Positions 26,901-38,360 of a stretch of 64,000 nt of DNA are shown one piece after another (positions within the stretch are counted from its first letter, which is position 1; every line of letters begins with the position of its first letter). Under the pieces are notes generated by a model. The model worked only from the letters and a program-made list of their open reading frames with translations. It did not search any database and had not been told where the DNA came from. Source of the stretch: Muricea muricata (Eukaryota; Cnidaria; Anthozoa; Malacalcyonacea; Plexauridae); the NCBI GenBank assembly GCA_963855995.1, contig OY979719.1, forward strand, positions 6,386,001 through 6,450,000, written 5' to 3'. The translations under genes were made by a program, and so were the position numbers.

Positions 26901-29900
26901 TTAGAAAATAAGTCGAGACGATATTTGACTTAAAACAATGTTAAAAGGACGCTATGCTAGGGTTGAAAAGTTTTGCGACTCCTGGTTATCAATGGCGGCC
27001 TTTAGTTTGTCTTCAGACATGGCGGCCTTTAGTTTGGCTTCAAAGATGGCGGCCAATTTATCATTCCAGGTTACTATATAGAGTTCAATGTACTCAGCGG
27101 CGCAGCGTGAACATTTCCACAAGGGGGGGGGGGGGGGGTAAACGTCGGAGCTGCATCGACCAACATGTAGTCTGGATCTATGTATGACATGTGGGGCATA
27201 TTTGTTACATTAGAAACATAATCAATTACAATATTTTTACAACTGAAGAACTATAAACTGTGAATAAAATTTATTTTTACGGACAAACAATTTCCAGTGT
27301 CGGTAAATGAACAGTTTACGCACGGTTGACAAGTCAACGGTTTTAAGGACAGCTCCGTAAATTACCGACCAACTCTGGGTTTTACTGACTGTCCAGTGAA
27401 ACGTAGGGGGTGTCCCCCCTCTCCCCCCCCCCCCCCCACACACACACACACACCTGCACAACATGTTTACGTTCGTGTTATCAGTTTGTGGTTGAGATAA
27501 AGACAAAAAATACCTTAGTTTAGGTTTATCCTGTGATTTAATGCTTGAATTATCTCCCAGTTCTACGTCACTATCTGCATCACTATCGAACAACTCCAGA
27601 TCCTCAGGGTAGATGACGTCATCGGCCAGATCATCCCCTCCCTCGGCCTCACGCGGACTTCCTTCACCAAATACCTGCAACATCCGACAATAATACATCT
27701 ATATTAGTCTTTATCTCTTACAACTCTAATGACTCTGCTGCTTATTGTATTTTTCATTATTTTTCATATTGTATTTCTTACTTTCTTAATAACCATTCGC
27801 CAATTAAACAAACATTTATTAAACAAATTTATTGGCACAGCTGGAAAGAGCATCCTAAATTTCATAAAGTTGCGATGTTTTGTTGCAAAACATTATAAAA
27901 TGTGGAAAACAGTCCAGTGAAGTTTGCAAATTTTCTCTGCAGTACTTCTGTACTAGGCGCGGAAAAAAGGCTCGTCAGTATGTTGCAATTGGGCAAGCCT
28001 TTTTCGCGCGTAATAAAAACAAAGCACAAGTATACAAAGCTCACAAACTTCACGGGATATGCTGACTATTGCAATTGGTGATCCTGCTGACTATTGCAAT
28101 TGGTGATCCTGCCTGACTTCTCTTTCTTCGTCTCTTCTTTGAATCAATGTTTTCCTTGCTGAAATCAAGATCGTAGCTGCCAGAGTTCGAAACGTATTTA
28201 AAGCTCCCTAAACTGGCTCGGTGAAGACGAAACTCAAACGAATCAAATAACGATATATCTATGTCGATGCATTAACAATATTTTCCCCATTTTACCATAT
28301 TTTGCAACCGATTCACAGCGTTACTAAATTAAGGATGCGCTTTTCAACTATGCTAATGAGTACTCCAATTGGAAAAGTTTGTCTTGTAAGGGAATAGTCT
28401 ATTTACTGTTCACCAACCTCTTCTTCAGGGACTCTGAACTTCTTGAGAAGTGCAATGAATTTCTTCTTAAACTTCATCTGATTCTATATGATCAACAACA
28501 CGATTGCATGATCTTATTGAATGATTGAATGGAAATATGACGAGTCCACCTCTAGAGTCTAATGCCAAGTGTGAGTATCTTACCGGCCTAAATTTAACTT
28601 TTCTTCCTTTATTCGTGGGACCCAATATATCCTAGAGAAGACATAGGGTAACTTAGAACCAGCGAATAGCGATGTCTATATAATTATACCTGGAACGATA
28701 AAGTTGGCTGCCATCTTTGAAGCCAAATTGAAGGCCGCCATTGACAACCAGGAGCCACAGAAGTCACCCTTTTTCAAAAGCTGTTTTCAACCCTATAATA
28801 GCGCTCTTTCAACCCTGTTTTAAGTCAAATGTCTTAATTAAGTTGGCAAGTGACCAAAAATTTTCTAAATTTTGCCTACGTTGTTTGCCGCTTTGAGCAT
28901 TTTGGGCTTAAAATCATAGTTTAGCATACGCGTTTAGCACAACCCATGTCTGAGGACGTTGGTGACCTGATACCCAAGCAAAGTACATACTTGCAAAGCA
29001 GGTCCTGTTTCTCCAGCACTATCAGAACCATCAGAACTATAAGACTCGTCCTCTTCATCGCTCGTATTATCTTCTAGCGTTCGATCATCTACATTACGAA
29101 AACTATAGTCAATGATCTTCAGCAATGGCGAACACCCCCCTCTTTTTGAAAGCATCGTAATATTACTAGCGCCAAGGCAAATTTCGATTCCGTAGACGGT
29201 CGGGCACCTCCAAGATGGCAGACCACCTCATTAATCTCGTTTTCAAGCCTATGTGTCTGATAAAACTAATAGATTTTTCTTTTTAAATTTTAATAATCAA
29301 ATCCCTGACCCAAACCCTAAACCTAGCCCTAACAAAAATCGTATAAAAGTAAAAAAAAATATGAGAAAAAAAGTTTGACGAACTTTAAAAATACAAAAAA
29401 GGTCGGATGGGATTCGAACCCTTGCCTATAATCTATTTGAAATCGCACGCCTAGACGACTGAGCTAACAACGAGCTCGCTGGAAACCGTCGAAAACTTCG
29501 TCTAAATGAGCCAGAGCAGTCTGGGAACGAGATAATGAGGTGCTCGACCATCTGGGAGGTGTCCGACCGTCTACGGAATCGAAATAAGCATCGCCGAGGT
29601 GACTTACCAGAGTTGCGTTGACGGATTTCGCGATCTAAATAATTTTCAACTGGTTGGCTAAAATAGACAAAAATGAGAGGCTCATGTCGAGGTAATACTG
29701 GGATCACGTCGAGGTAATATTTCCTCATGTCGAGGTAATATGGGGATCATGTCGATGTAATATTAGGATCATGTCGAGGTAATATAGGGATCATGTCGAG
29801 GTAATATTAGGATCATGTCGAGGTAATATTAGGATCATATCGAGGTAATATAGGGATCATGTCGAGGTAATATTAGAATCATGTCGAGGTAATGCTCCCT

Positions 29901-32900
29901 CATGTCGAGGTATTATTCCCTCATGCCGAGGTGATAATTACCTTGTTAAGTTTGTCATAGTAACAGTCGCCAGAATTGTGGAGTCTCCTTTCATGTGCAT
30001 GTGGAGAGGACGTTTAGCATTGACTGGCTGCTGTAAAATCTGAGAGAAGGATAGATCCAGGTTATGTTGATATTTAACAATTAGTCATTGAAGACGAGGT
30101 GATTACAAGCCTTTATTCGCCGAGTCGAAGTTGTCACTGGCCAAAGACAGCGAATTGTGATGAACAATCAGTATGCAGGAAAATTAAAAGTCACCTGGAA
30201 ATTTATACTAAATTAACAATTAGATTAAGAGCCCGTGATTTCTATGCGGTGATAGTTGATGAGGGCGAAGGCCGAATCAACTATGAATGCTATAGAAATT
30301 GAAAGCGAGTAATCTAATTGTTTTAGTAGAATCTGAAATAAATAATTGATTTTTAAGTCATTTTGCCAAAAATCTAGGATTACAAATTGTCTTTGAATTG
30401 AAAAAATACACAAGAAAAATTATTGTTTTGCTGCTCGCTATCGAGCAATAGATAGCGAGTAGAGTAGCCGATCTAATTACAGCATTTGCATTAGTATACT
30501 AGTATGATTCTATTAATCATCAATATAGCCAGCACAGCAGAGGTAATGGATTATCGACGTAACATACCTCGGACAAATTAACAAGCCCCACAGCCAAAGT
30601 TTTAAAACCTAGTATGGCTCTTGTTTTATAACGCTTTCTTCTTTGAATCATAATCTGCACGTTGTTTCGACTTCGCTTCAAGAAATGCGGGTACTGCAAA
30701 AAAATTACATATTTCTTCAATAAGTGACATAACTTCAATATACTTTGAATAATAAAAGCTAGACTGTACTAACTTGCAGAGAGAATGACAGATCAACATC
30801 CGTGTCAATCAGGCCAGACGGGGGTAAACTGATTTCATTAGAACGAAGGACTCTTCTTGATCCCTGGAGGAACAACAATGGAATCCCAAATAATGAAAAC
30901 CGAAATTTTATAAAATACATTACAGGGGTAATGGGCTATTCAGTGGTCTGCCCCAGGGAGTGGGTATCGGGCGAACGTACGGGATTTGACAAGGGAAATC
31001 GTAGCAAAAATGTTAGAGGTGATATGCTTAAAGGTTTACGAAGAAAAAGCACAAAAATGCTCTTATGCTTGTGCTTATGTCTGCATTTCTTTGTTTTGTC
31101 TTTTTTTAGCTTGCGCTTGCACGCAAAGCAATAAAATACAACGAAGTGTGAGACATAAGTATCGACATAAGCACAAGCATAAGACTACGAGCATAAGCTA
31201 TGGTAGAACAAAGCAAATTCAAAAGAATTTTTTTCTGCTTTATCTTTGTAAACCTCTGAGGAAAAGTTATCCTTTGTTATGTTGCTTATTCTTGTGTCGC
31301 CAGTGACGACTAGGCGTAATTAGAACACGTGTGTAATCTAGTTCCATCGCGCCTTCTAAGCGCAATTATAGACGCAATTTACACGCAGATGGAACGCAAT
31401 TAGAACGCGAATGCGCTACGAGAATAATAACGAGTCTAAACGAACCATCCAGGTCAATGAAAGAGAAAATAGAAAACTTACCTGCATCGATACAGAAATA
31501 ACGACATCGTTTAAGTTTGTTTCCATCTTTTTCATTATTTGAAGGCGAGTTAATTTGACGGAAAACAACCTAGATATAACACGCAGAAACAATTTCCTAA
31601 ATTTAAACTCTAATTTAGATCACAATCAGCATTATTGTACAAATTCGCATTATCGTTGCTTCGAATAGCGAAAACATCGACAGCTTTGAGCTTTAAAATT
31701 GACTACGGCTATGACAACGACTTAAATTCTCTCCTACAAACTCGTATTCGTCTTCGCCCTGGATCATTTGCTGTTTGAAGAGATTTGTGTCAAAAAACAG
31801 GATATTATCAAGTTTAAAATAGCTGACTAGTCACATCATAGCCGTAGCCATATCTAAAGCTCCCAAATGTCCCCTCGACAGATAAATCCCAAGACCAAAA
31901 ATTTCCATGGAGACTTTTGACAGTAATCCGTTAGTTCCTTCTTGTCTCGTCGTCACTAGAAGGCCATGACGCATTGGAGTTGAATATATTCAGGAAATCT
32001 AATATAAAAACTGTAATCTTGCCAGATGTGAAAAAAACCCCATGAACTCAAGAGGTAAAACCGTAAAAGATGAGATCCTTTGATATATGTTCCATTACCA
32101 CAATTCTCTTTGGGGCAGAAACGATGTATACTACATTATACTGCCACTTGCAAGAATTTGCCTAAATCAAAGTCTATTTTCTTATAGCATTTATAAACAA
32201 TCACTTCATATGAACTGACACAGATCGCAAATTAAATAAAGTCAAAAACAATTCACGCATATACCTGCACTGTACATTGTATTCCCCTTTTAAAGAATAG
32301 GTTTGCGAAAACCGTTTATTATTGATCTCCATAATGCCATTCGCATAGTTCTATCGAGTACTAGTGACCGATGCCATATCACACATACGCAGGGCCGGAT
32401 AGAATCACTTGAGCACATACATATGTGTTTCGCTTTTTTGCACGTCAGCAACGCTAAAACACACGCTTTTGTGAACGCTACAATTGATAAATTGCAATAT
32501 GTATGAATCAAAGATGTTTTGATTTCGAACTGTCAAAAAGTGAGAGTCTATACTGTAGCATATGTAATAATCTATGCTTAAGGTCAACTGGGAACACCTG
32601 CGTTGAGCGAGGCCCGTGTTAAAAGTCATCTGCCAGCATTATACCAACATTCAAATCAGTTTACAATCACAGAAAATAATAATGACGGCAGTCTGTAAAC
32701 TCCACAATGTGTTTATCCAACTTCAAACATCGAAGCCAAAGACGTGGAAGAATTAGGGGAAAGCACGGCACAATTAAATGTGGTCTGAGCTATGAGCATA
32801 TTCTTTTCGGAAAATATTCAAAACTATTTATACGTCGTAAATCTGTAATTAATAGTGATTTGCATTCTCGTGAATAATAAAACGAGGGGAAAATTCATGA

Positions 32901-35900
32901 GAATAGATATTTGAAATGAATTAAACACATTTTATTATCGAAACTGAGAATGATGCGGTTGCACATTTTAAACGTGCCGTTCTGGGATGCTGGTGTATTA
33001 TTCGAAAAAGAAAGTCTAGCTTGGACGGGAGAATACAAATCGAATTACAAACATAAATTAATTATTACATTCAAATTTTTTTTCAAGACACAAAGCTGTA
33101 CTGTGTCATTAAGATCACAGACAGTTCATAAAAAAAAACAAAGTTAACACAAGAAAATACTGCGTCTACACACGTAAAAACGCACAAGTTGCTACAGACC
33201 TGCAAACAAGTTGTAACAAGTCTGTTCACAAGTTGTTGACAAGATGTATTCGCACTGCTTGTTCCGAATTTGTTAGAACAAGTTTGGAACAAGCTGTTGA
33301 CAAATTGTAACAAGCTTGATGGGACTATCAGACCTGTTACAAGATTGTTCCAACAAGACTGATATAGCATGATATAACAATATTGTTACAGCCTTGTGTT
33401 ATCAATCTTGTAACAAACTTGCTACAACAGGATTGTATCAGAGTTGTTAGAACAACCTTGTGACAAGTCTGATATTTTCGTCAAGCTTGTTACAAGTTGT
33501 CAACAAGTTTGGAACAACTTGTTGACAACTTTGGAACAAGCAGTGCGAACACATCTTGTTGACGGCTTGTCTGCAGACTTGTTACAATTGCTGTGAGATT
33601 TTTACATGTGTAAGCCATGCAGAAATTTCCGTGAAGCAAATTCCTGAAATTCTTTGACTTGCAAAATTTAGCTTCGCACTACTGTTCGTTTTTGAACACG
33701 TAAATTTTCATTGGAACACGCAACGTTTCAATTTAAGCACGCATCGGATTGGCGTGATGTAAACACGTGAAAAGTGAAAATTTTTCTCAATCCATTTCTA
33801 TCTGTACCATAGGCAACCCAAATAACACTGTAAGTTGTATATATTCTGATAGAATTTCATTACAACAGGGTAACACCCTGAGTGTAATAAATATGGCATC
33901 AATCCAGCTGCTGGAAAATACTCTAATGTACAGAATCTGCAACACTATATGGGTCAATTTTAATGTTTCAATATACCCGAACATTGTGACAGTGTAAATA
34001 AATGCGCGTTTCGTTTTACAGTTATTGTAATCAGAGCACATTGCCGGTAAAACCTTTGAGTTACATAATTATATACAGTACTTTCTGCAATACCTTGCTA
34101 CTAGTGAACGGGGGGGGGGGGGGAGTGGCAGGGGCAGGGAACCCTGGAGAATAAAGGCATTTGAAGGACAGGAAGCCAGGGGAGGCTGAGTGAGATGCAG
34201 GATTCGTGAGGGGGCGAAAGACAGAAAAAGACGTTAAGTTCTAATGATTTATTCCCCCATTTTAAGAAAACTATCAAAAATCTGAGCCAAAGAAATTCAC
34301 TATCCACCCTTTTCACTGGAATTAAACTTTATCGCCAGTCAAGAGAGTCATCACAGGCATTTTATTCCATTTTAATGTCTACAAATGGCATTGAGTTACA
34401 TCCGTTATGAGCATAATAAGATAGGACAGCTTTTCATAGCAACATAGCCAAGTTTCACAAAAAGATATGAGGGCACAGAGGGGGTATGGCAGGTGGGAGA
34501 TGTTGATCCCCTGCCCCCCCCCCCCCCAGCACGGAAGAGTTAATACAGAAGGTCATGCATCTTCAGTGATTTTTACTTTAAGTGGGATTCATCATCATTT
34601 GTCACTCAGAAAGTGCCCTAAACAGAAGCATTCACATCCCACTAGAAACATATAAAAACTTGAAACATTAACCCCCAACGACATTCTGTGTCACACTTCT
34701 GTGCTACACAAAATTTGAAGATAGGTCACCATGCAAAAAAGGAGTTATAGCACATTCATTTTATAAAATTCAATTTTTTAATGACATCAGCAATTAGAAA
34801 ATCCACATGTAATTTACCAGTTTTTACATGCAAAATGGGGTCAGCAATAACTAGATTCATATTAATCTGGCACTGCAGAGAAGAACGAAAAATTTGTTGC
34901 CTGGAGCGGGATTCGAACTCGCATCTTCGAGTTTCTAGACCGCCACTCTACCAATTAAGCAATCGAGTCAACTGGGATTGGTAGCAAGTTTTATCCAATT
35001 TAAGTGCACGAAATATTTTTGTGACAACTTAACGCTTGTCTTTGAGGATGCACAGTGTTTCAATTCTATTTCAGAACCATCCTCAGAGATATGAAAAACT
35101 ATATTAATCTCTGAGGATGGTTCTAAAATAGAATTGAAACACTGGGGGTCAGCAATACATGTAAGATTTGGGTAAATAACATTAAATTTGGTGCATGTCA
35201 TCTTTGTTTAGGGTATTTGCAAGCATTTCCATATTGAGCCACCTTAACAGGGTGTGTGTTTTTGCACATGATGTAGGGAGGGGGGATTCTCTACAATCCT
35301 TTGACAGTTTACCAACCAACTTAATTTTTTATCTGACCCTGATCCACCCTGCTTGCCCCAACATATAAAGATTATAACTTATATGGACCCACATAATTGC
35401 CACACAAGGAGCAATGATTATTTTCTTGCAGTCAATATGAACATAAAAATGTTTGCATAACGGATGTGGTAAGCCCTTTTCCTCATGTCATACAAAAGTA
35501 CTGCCTGTAGAAAAAAATTGTGAACTTCATTGGAGTACATTTTCCACATTTTATAATATTTTGCAACCAAACTTCACAATTTTGTAAAATTTAGGATGCT
35601 TTTTCCAGCTGTACTAATAAAGTTTACCAATTCAAGTTTGTCCAAAAGGGGAATGACCTAATCTACCCTATATGCACATGATTTAGTCAGTCAACTGACC
35701 TTTCATCTCACTACATTCTTTATCATTCTGTCATTCTTTTTCTATGTTAATTTTTGTATTAAATGCACAATTATAAAAAGTGCATTAACTAAAATATGAG
35801 CAACTCATGTTCATCAATTTCATGTGACTAATTTTAAAACAACTTTGGTTCTAGGTGAAAAATGATGCTTGTTCATGCAACAAGTGGGCACATAGTAGAA

Positions 35901-37622
35901 TATTCTGGTTTATTCATTAACTTGAGTAGCAAAATATCAAGTCAAGTTCTCCTTGGGGTTTAGCAGCTTAATATGGTTATCTCCCAAACAATAAAGACAA
36001 AACAAAAATGTAAATGGCTAATTGTGTTATAAACAACAGACCAGACATCAGACAAATCATCTCTATTATATACAAGCAATGATGTTTTTATTTGCTTATC
36101 TGATTTTACCTAAAAATACAAAGCTGTCAAACTGCATTTTATGCCCAACATTTCAACACTACTGCTCTGCATACTGATAGACAAAAAAGGTATTAAAAAA
36201 TGCCGCAGAACAAACCTTAATGTAAAAACATATTGACTGATGGGAACAAGATATTTTTAACATCGCATATGTTGACAGAATTTTTCATGACCAGATTGCA
36301 ACAAGCTGTTTGCCCTTAAGGAGATTTAGGTGAATAAGAAGCCTTACTTCCAAAACTGTCTGTCATCAAACAAGGTTATGTGCATTTAAATTAACAAAAT
36401 TTCATATGTAAATCCATTTTAGAGAAATGTAAAAAAACCTTGAAAGAAATCTGGTAGAATTGAGAATATTAATAATGTAATTACATGCAATTTTAATAGT
36501 GAGAGTTCACATCAGTAATAAGCTCATAAAATGATAAATAATGCAAGAAGTAAAATTTTCCAACCTTTTTCAATGGTAAACTAAAATTTTAAAGATTTTG
36601 ACAACCAGAAATCAGCAGGGTCGATGCTAGTATTGATGTAAAAATTTCAACAGGGAAAATATATAAACATTTTATCTTCGTGAGGACCTTAAGTGAATGC
36701 TATAAGCAGGAAACTTACATTTTCCAATCAGCATATAACATAGGCAGAAACATGTCTATAATGCCCTAATCATTAGCTACAATTGACCAATGAGCTTGAT
36801 GTTCAATTGAAGTAATGTTTAAAAATACAAATCGAGTGGGTCCTTGCCATGTTTACTTTTATATTAATAAAGGTCTACTCCTGTCTGTTCAAGGGCGTCC
36901 CCAGGGTGCGACTGACGAATATTTGTCGGCTTTGTATAAGGCTGTTGATTGTTTTCCATTTTTTCCACACTTGTGTTCATATAAAATCAATTTACACATG
37001 CTTTGATATTAATGTCAAGTCTGTCTGAAAATTAATATTAAATTAGCGAGGCTGCAGCTATTTTGAAAATAACCGTGTGGACTATATACGACGCACAAAT
37101 ATAAATGCAAAATATATTAAAGCAAGCAGCGCACAGTCTTATAACATAGACTATATATCATCCACTTCCGATACATACAAACAAAGCAGCAACTGTCAAA
37201 TAATGTACTATACATTTGAAGTAAAATACTTCATTGTCATTTTCGCCACGATATAGGCAATAAATTCGGTAAAACATTTTTTCTTACTGAAGCAAAACTA
37301 ATATAATCAATAATATTTCGCATTTCAAAGACCTGCAAAGATCATTGGGATTAATGTTTAAACCACATTTACATCGATATTCAAACCACATAATCATGAA
37401 CACTCACCGCGGCACACAGCTTGACGAGCTGCTTTCAATTTCCCAAGAAGCGAACAGTTTCATTGATAAAGGTCTAGCCGGTGACATACTTGTATTTGGT
37501 CCACTTTCTTGCCGTACTTTGTAGTTAGTTTCCGCCATTTCGCATCCAATATCCGAACTGTCACTGCTCAAACTTCGTTCGTTGTTGTCATGTCTCGTCG
37601 AGTTGTCGCTTGAAGAACTCAT
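14996..37622 (-). CDS. PACS: PACS (phosphofurin acidic cluster sorting protein), complete, 24 exons
   Basis: PACS proteins are cytosolic adaptors that bind acidic-cluster motifs (furin and others) and steer cargo between trans-Golgi, endosomes, ER and mitochondria. Exons in transcript order: 37622-37408, 31569-31482, 30863-30774, 30693-30568, 30039-29942, 29657-29608, 29139-28991, 28631-28584, 28483-28418, 27674-27514, 26742-26688, 26564-26487, 25833-25636, 24887-24780, 24295-24189, 23429-23278, 22633-22523, 22223-22087, 20758-20731, 20172-20037, 19444-19351, 18377-18266, 17114-16977, 15114-14996. They total 2664 nt, or 887 aa (human PACS2 about 889), with every phase consistent. The furin-binding region (exons 1-6) includes [24 protein letters not shown] and [17 protein letters not shown]. 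An acidic Ser-rich stretch follows ([12 protein letters not shown]). The C-terminal PACS domain (exons 14-24) includes [29 protein letters not shown] and a final [12 protein letters not shown] block. Invertebrates usually have one PACS, so PACS1 versus PACS2 is not assigned. The start of exon 7 is the least certain border. Confidence 0.94.
16017..16129. repeat. Foldback, 113 bp
   Basis: ATTTACAAAA...GTTCTTTATCAGTG is mirrored by CACTGATAAAGAAC...TTTTGTAAAT. It lies in the last PACS intron. Confidence 0.8.
16183..16365. mobile_element. hAT-type MITE, copy 1 (183 bp, near-perfect 8-bp target duplication)
   Basis: Termini GGTAATAATTCCGTGTTCTC and GAGAACACGGAATTATTACC are perfect inverted repeats. 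Flanking octamers are ATTTTTGT (16175-16182) and ATTTTTAT (16366-16373), one mismatch. The inside carries a CCCAAACCCTAACC patch and an inverted AATCCAAGC/GCTTGGATT pair. There is no coding capacity. It lies in the last PACS intron. Confidence 0.88.
16506..16700. repeat. Foldback, 195 bp
   Basis: AAATACATCTTGTGAACTC...TTGAGATTGTAATATTTTGG mirrors CCGAAATATTGCAGTCTCAA...GAGTTTACAAGATGTATTT. Its right end is 277 bp downstream of a PACS splice donor. Confidence 0.85.
17406..18110. mobile_element. Mariner-like non-autonomous element, 705 bp, TA flanks
   Basis: Left end CAGAGTGTCCCAAAAAAAGC and right end TTTTTTTTGGGACACCCTA are inverted repeats of the GTGTCCCAAAAAA type and are flanked by TA at 17404-17405 and 18111-18112. 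No transposase-like frame is present. It lies in PACS intron 22. Confidence 0.8.
18500..18710. repeat. tRNA-derived SINE-like fragment
   Basis: GTAGGTTCGATTCCTGACA at 18662-18680 is a polymerase III B-box-like run. AGGTCGTTTCTCGGTTGGCAGAG upstream resembles an A-box region. It is degenerate and sits beside a purine-rich tract (18780-19000) in PACS intron 21. Confidence 0.4.
20275..20428. repeat. GACTGCCAGTCTGCAG foldback, copy 1
   Basis: TCTCTGAAAACGTTCTCTGA... mirrors ...CAGAACGTTTTCAGA. The inner pair CGACTGCCAGTCTGCAG / CTGCAGACTGGCAGTCG is perfect. It lies in PACS intron 19. Confidence 0.88.
21335..21580. repeat. CTTACTTTCGA repeat family, copy 2
   Basis: Better preserved than the 10655 copy. 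GGGCGCTTACTTTCGAG occurs in several direct and near-direct repeats, and the ends read ACCGTAGAGT and CTTACTCTAC. It lies in PACS intron 18. Confidence 0.75.
21592..21806. repeat. TGAACAACCTGTTCTGG foldback, 215 bp
   Basis: TGAACAACCTGTTCTGGCCT mirrors AGGCCAGAACAGGTTGTTCA perfectly, then GAAAACAGCA...TGTTTTGCTGCC mirrors GGGCAGCAAAACATTG. It lies in PACS intron 18. Confidence 0.9.
21838..22070. mobile_element. MITE with long terminal inverted repeats, 233 bp
   Basis: Starts AAGGCTGTTTTCCAGTTACG and ends AACTGGAAAGCAGCCTT. The arms of about 50 bp include repeated ACGTACGTGT. On the minus strand it begins 16 nt past the splice donor of the PACS exon 22223-22087. Confidence 0.88.
27790..28405. 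repeat. TAATGGACCATTCCC foldback family, long copy
   Basis: Left arm GGCACAGCTGGAAAGAGCATCC and right arm TTTTCAACTATGCTAATGAGTA...AAGTTTGTCTTGTAAGGGAAT belong to the same family as 48816-49380. The centre has extra sequence, including a 27-bp direct duplication near 28062-28110. It lies in PACS intron 9. Confidence 0.75.
28684..28825. repeat. GGCCGCCAT repeat family, copy 2
   Basis: Same word order as 14525-14635. It lies in PACS intron 7. A third, opposite-orientation piece with TGGCGGCC three times is at about 26990-27060. Confidence 0.75.
29404..29485 (-). repeat. tRNA-like sequence, probable SINE head
   Basis: Read on the minus strand it has an A-box (TAGCTCAGTCGTCTAGG) and a B-box (GGGTTCGAATCCC) spaced as in a tRNA. 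The acceptor arms (GCTCGTT / CATCCGACC) do not pair, so I do not call it a working tRNA gene. It lies in PACS intron 6. Confidence 0.55.
29682..29940. repeat. Minisatellite, about 22-bp unit, some 11 copies
   Basis: CATGTCGAGGTAATATTAGG and close variants repeat head to tail, with the spacer between ATGTCGAGGTAAT cores varying (AGGAT, GGGAT, TCCCT). It lies in PACS intron 5 and ends next to exon 5. Confidence 0.92.
30090..30505. repeat. ACCTGGAAATTTATACTAAA element, copy 1
   Basis: GACGAGGTGATTACAAGC, CACCTGGAAATTTATACTAA, TGCGGTGATAGTTGATG, AGCGAGTAATCTAATTGTTT and GCAATAGATAGCG occur in order. Matching pieces are at 55910-56010 and 60800-61075. It lies in PACS intron 4. Confidence 0.7.
31050..31200. 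repeat. Imperfect foldback, CTTATGCTTGTGCTTATG
   Basis: CTTATGCTTGTGCTTATGTC is mirrored by GACATAAGCACAAGCATAAG at 31163-31182. It lies in PACS intron 2. Confidence 0.75.
33167..33612. repeat. AACAAGTTGT-rich foldback element, copy 2 (446 bp)
   Basis: It has the same termini and order as 5504-5947 and differs at about ten positions by eye, the most obvious being a changed AATTGCTGTGAG near the right end. It lies in PACS intron 1. Confidence 0.85.
34830..34985 (-). repeat. tRNA-like SINE fragment, copy 1
   Basis: On the minus strand GCTTAATTGGTAGAGTGG (A-box) and GAGTTCGAATCCCGC (B-box) are spaced as in a tRNA, but the T-stem has a mismatch. It continues into a body (TTCATATTAATCTGGCACTG on the plus strand) that recurs at 44619-44700. 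It lies in PACS intron 1. Confidence 0.6.
35053..35144. repeat. Foldback hairpin, 92 bp
   Basis: CAGTGTTTCAATTCTATTTC and the mirror of the same at the right (GAATTGAAACACTG), with arms of about 37 bp and a short loop. Confidence 0.9.
35530..35668. repeat. TAATGGACCATTCCC foldback family, right half only
   Basis: ATTTTCCACATTTTATAATA...TTTTGTAAAATTTAGGATGC...CAAAAGGGGAATGACC is the right arm. No left arm is visible. It lies in PACS intron 1. Confidence 0.7.
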
Positions 37623-38247
37623 TTCCGGTGGGGTAATGATACTGGTTAATAACGATAATTATTACTTTCTGTCAGCCTGTTAAATATCTGTCATATTAAA
37701 AAGTCAACAGTGTCCTAAAATAGCAAAGAAGTACAATGTTCATGTTCTGGTAAAGAATTCAAAATAATTTTTTTTCCAAATTATAATCTTTTCTGTATAT
37801 AACACGCTATAGCGAGATTTCTAAATTGAATTTTAAATCAATAACAGTCGATATTTCTTTCCAGAATGAGTTGAAATAGTATACTTTCCTTCAGGTTTTC
37901 TCCCACAAGTTACACACGAAAATATAGCTATCATTGCTTTAAATTTACCAAGCAACCTGCTGGCATGTGACAGGGTGTGGTTAGAAACAGGTACTTGAAA
38001 CAGACACTTCTCAATTGTTAACAAAATCTTGTACACCGCACACTTCGTGGGTTTTTAGGTAAAGGTGTACAGCCCTTCAAGTAAACAAACGCTGTGTTCA
38101 CATATTCGTAAAATATGGTCTACTAAATCGAAAACGACCAAACAATCAACGTCGATGAAAAGTTTGATCATGGGTGCTGATAAAAGGCGGATGCGCGCGG
38201 ATACAGATGCGAATCGGACGAGAAAATACGGACAAGAAATTGCGGAT

Positions 38248-38360
38248 GGAAGATAAAACGCGGATAAAAAAATGTGGATAGGTGATAAAACGCAGATGAA
38301 AAAATGCGGATAGGTGATAAAACGCGGGTGAAAAAATGCGGATAGGTGATAAAACTCGGA
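38248..38360. repeat. Minisatellite, 32-bp unit, about 3.5 copies
   Basis: GGATAGGTGATAAAACGC followed by RGRTGAAAAAATGC repeats head to tail, and each later unit differs by one to three bases. Confidence 0.88.

Noticed and set aside
29404-29485. Working tRNA gene on the minus strand
   Set aside because: A- and B-boxes are good, but the acceptor stem does not pair and no clear anticodon arm forms. SINE-derived is likelier.
29682-29940. Regularly spaced repeats resembling a CRISPR array
   Set aside because: The spacers are 5-10 bases and are themselves variants of the repeat. This is an animal intron, so it is a minisatellite.
37833-38036. 67-codon minus-strand ORF with CVTCGRK
   Set aside because: No homology that I recognise, no splice partner, and it overlaps the likely PACS promoter.
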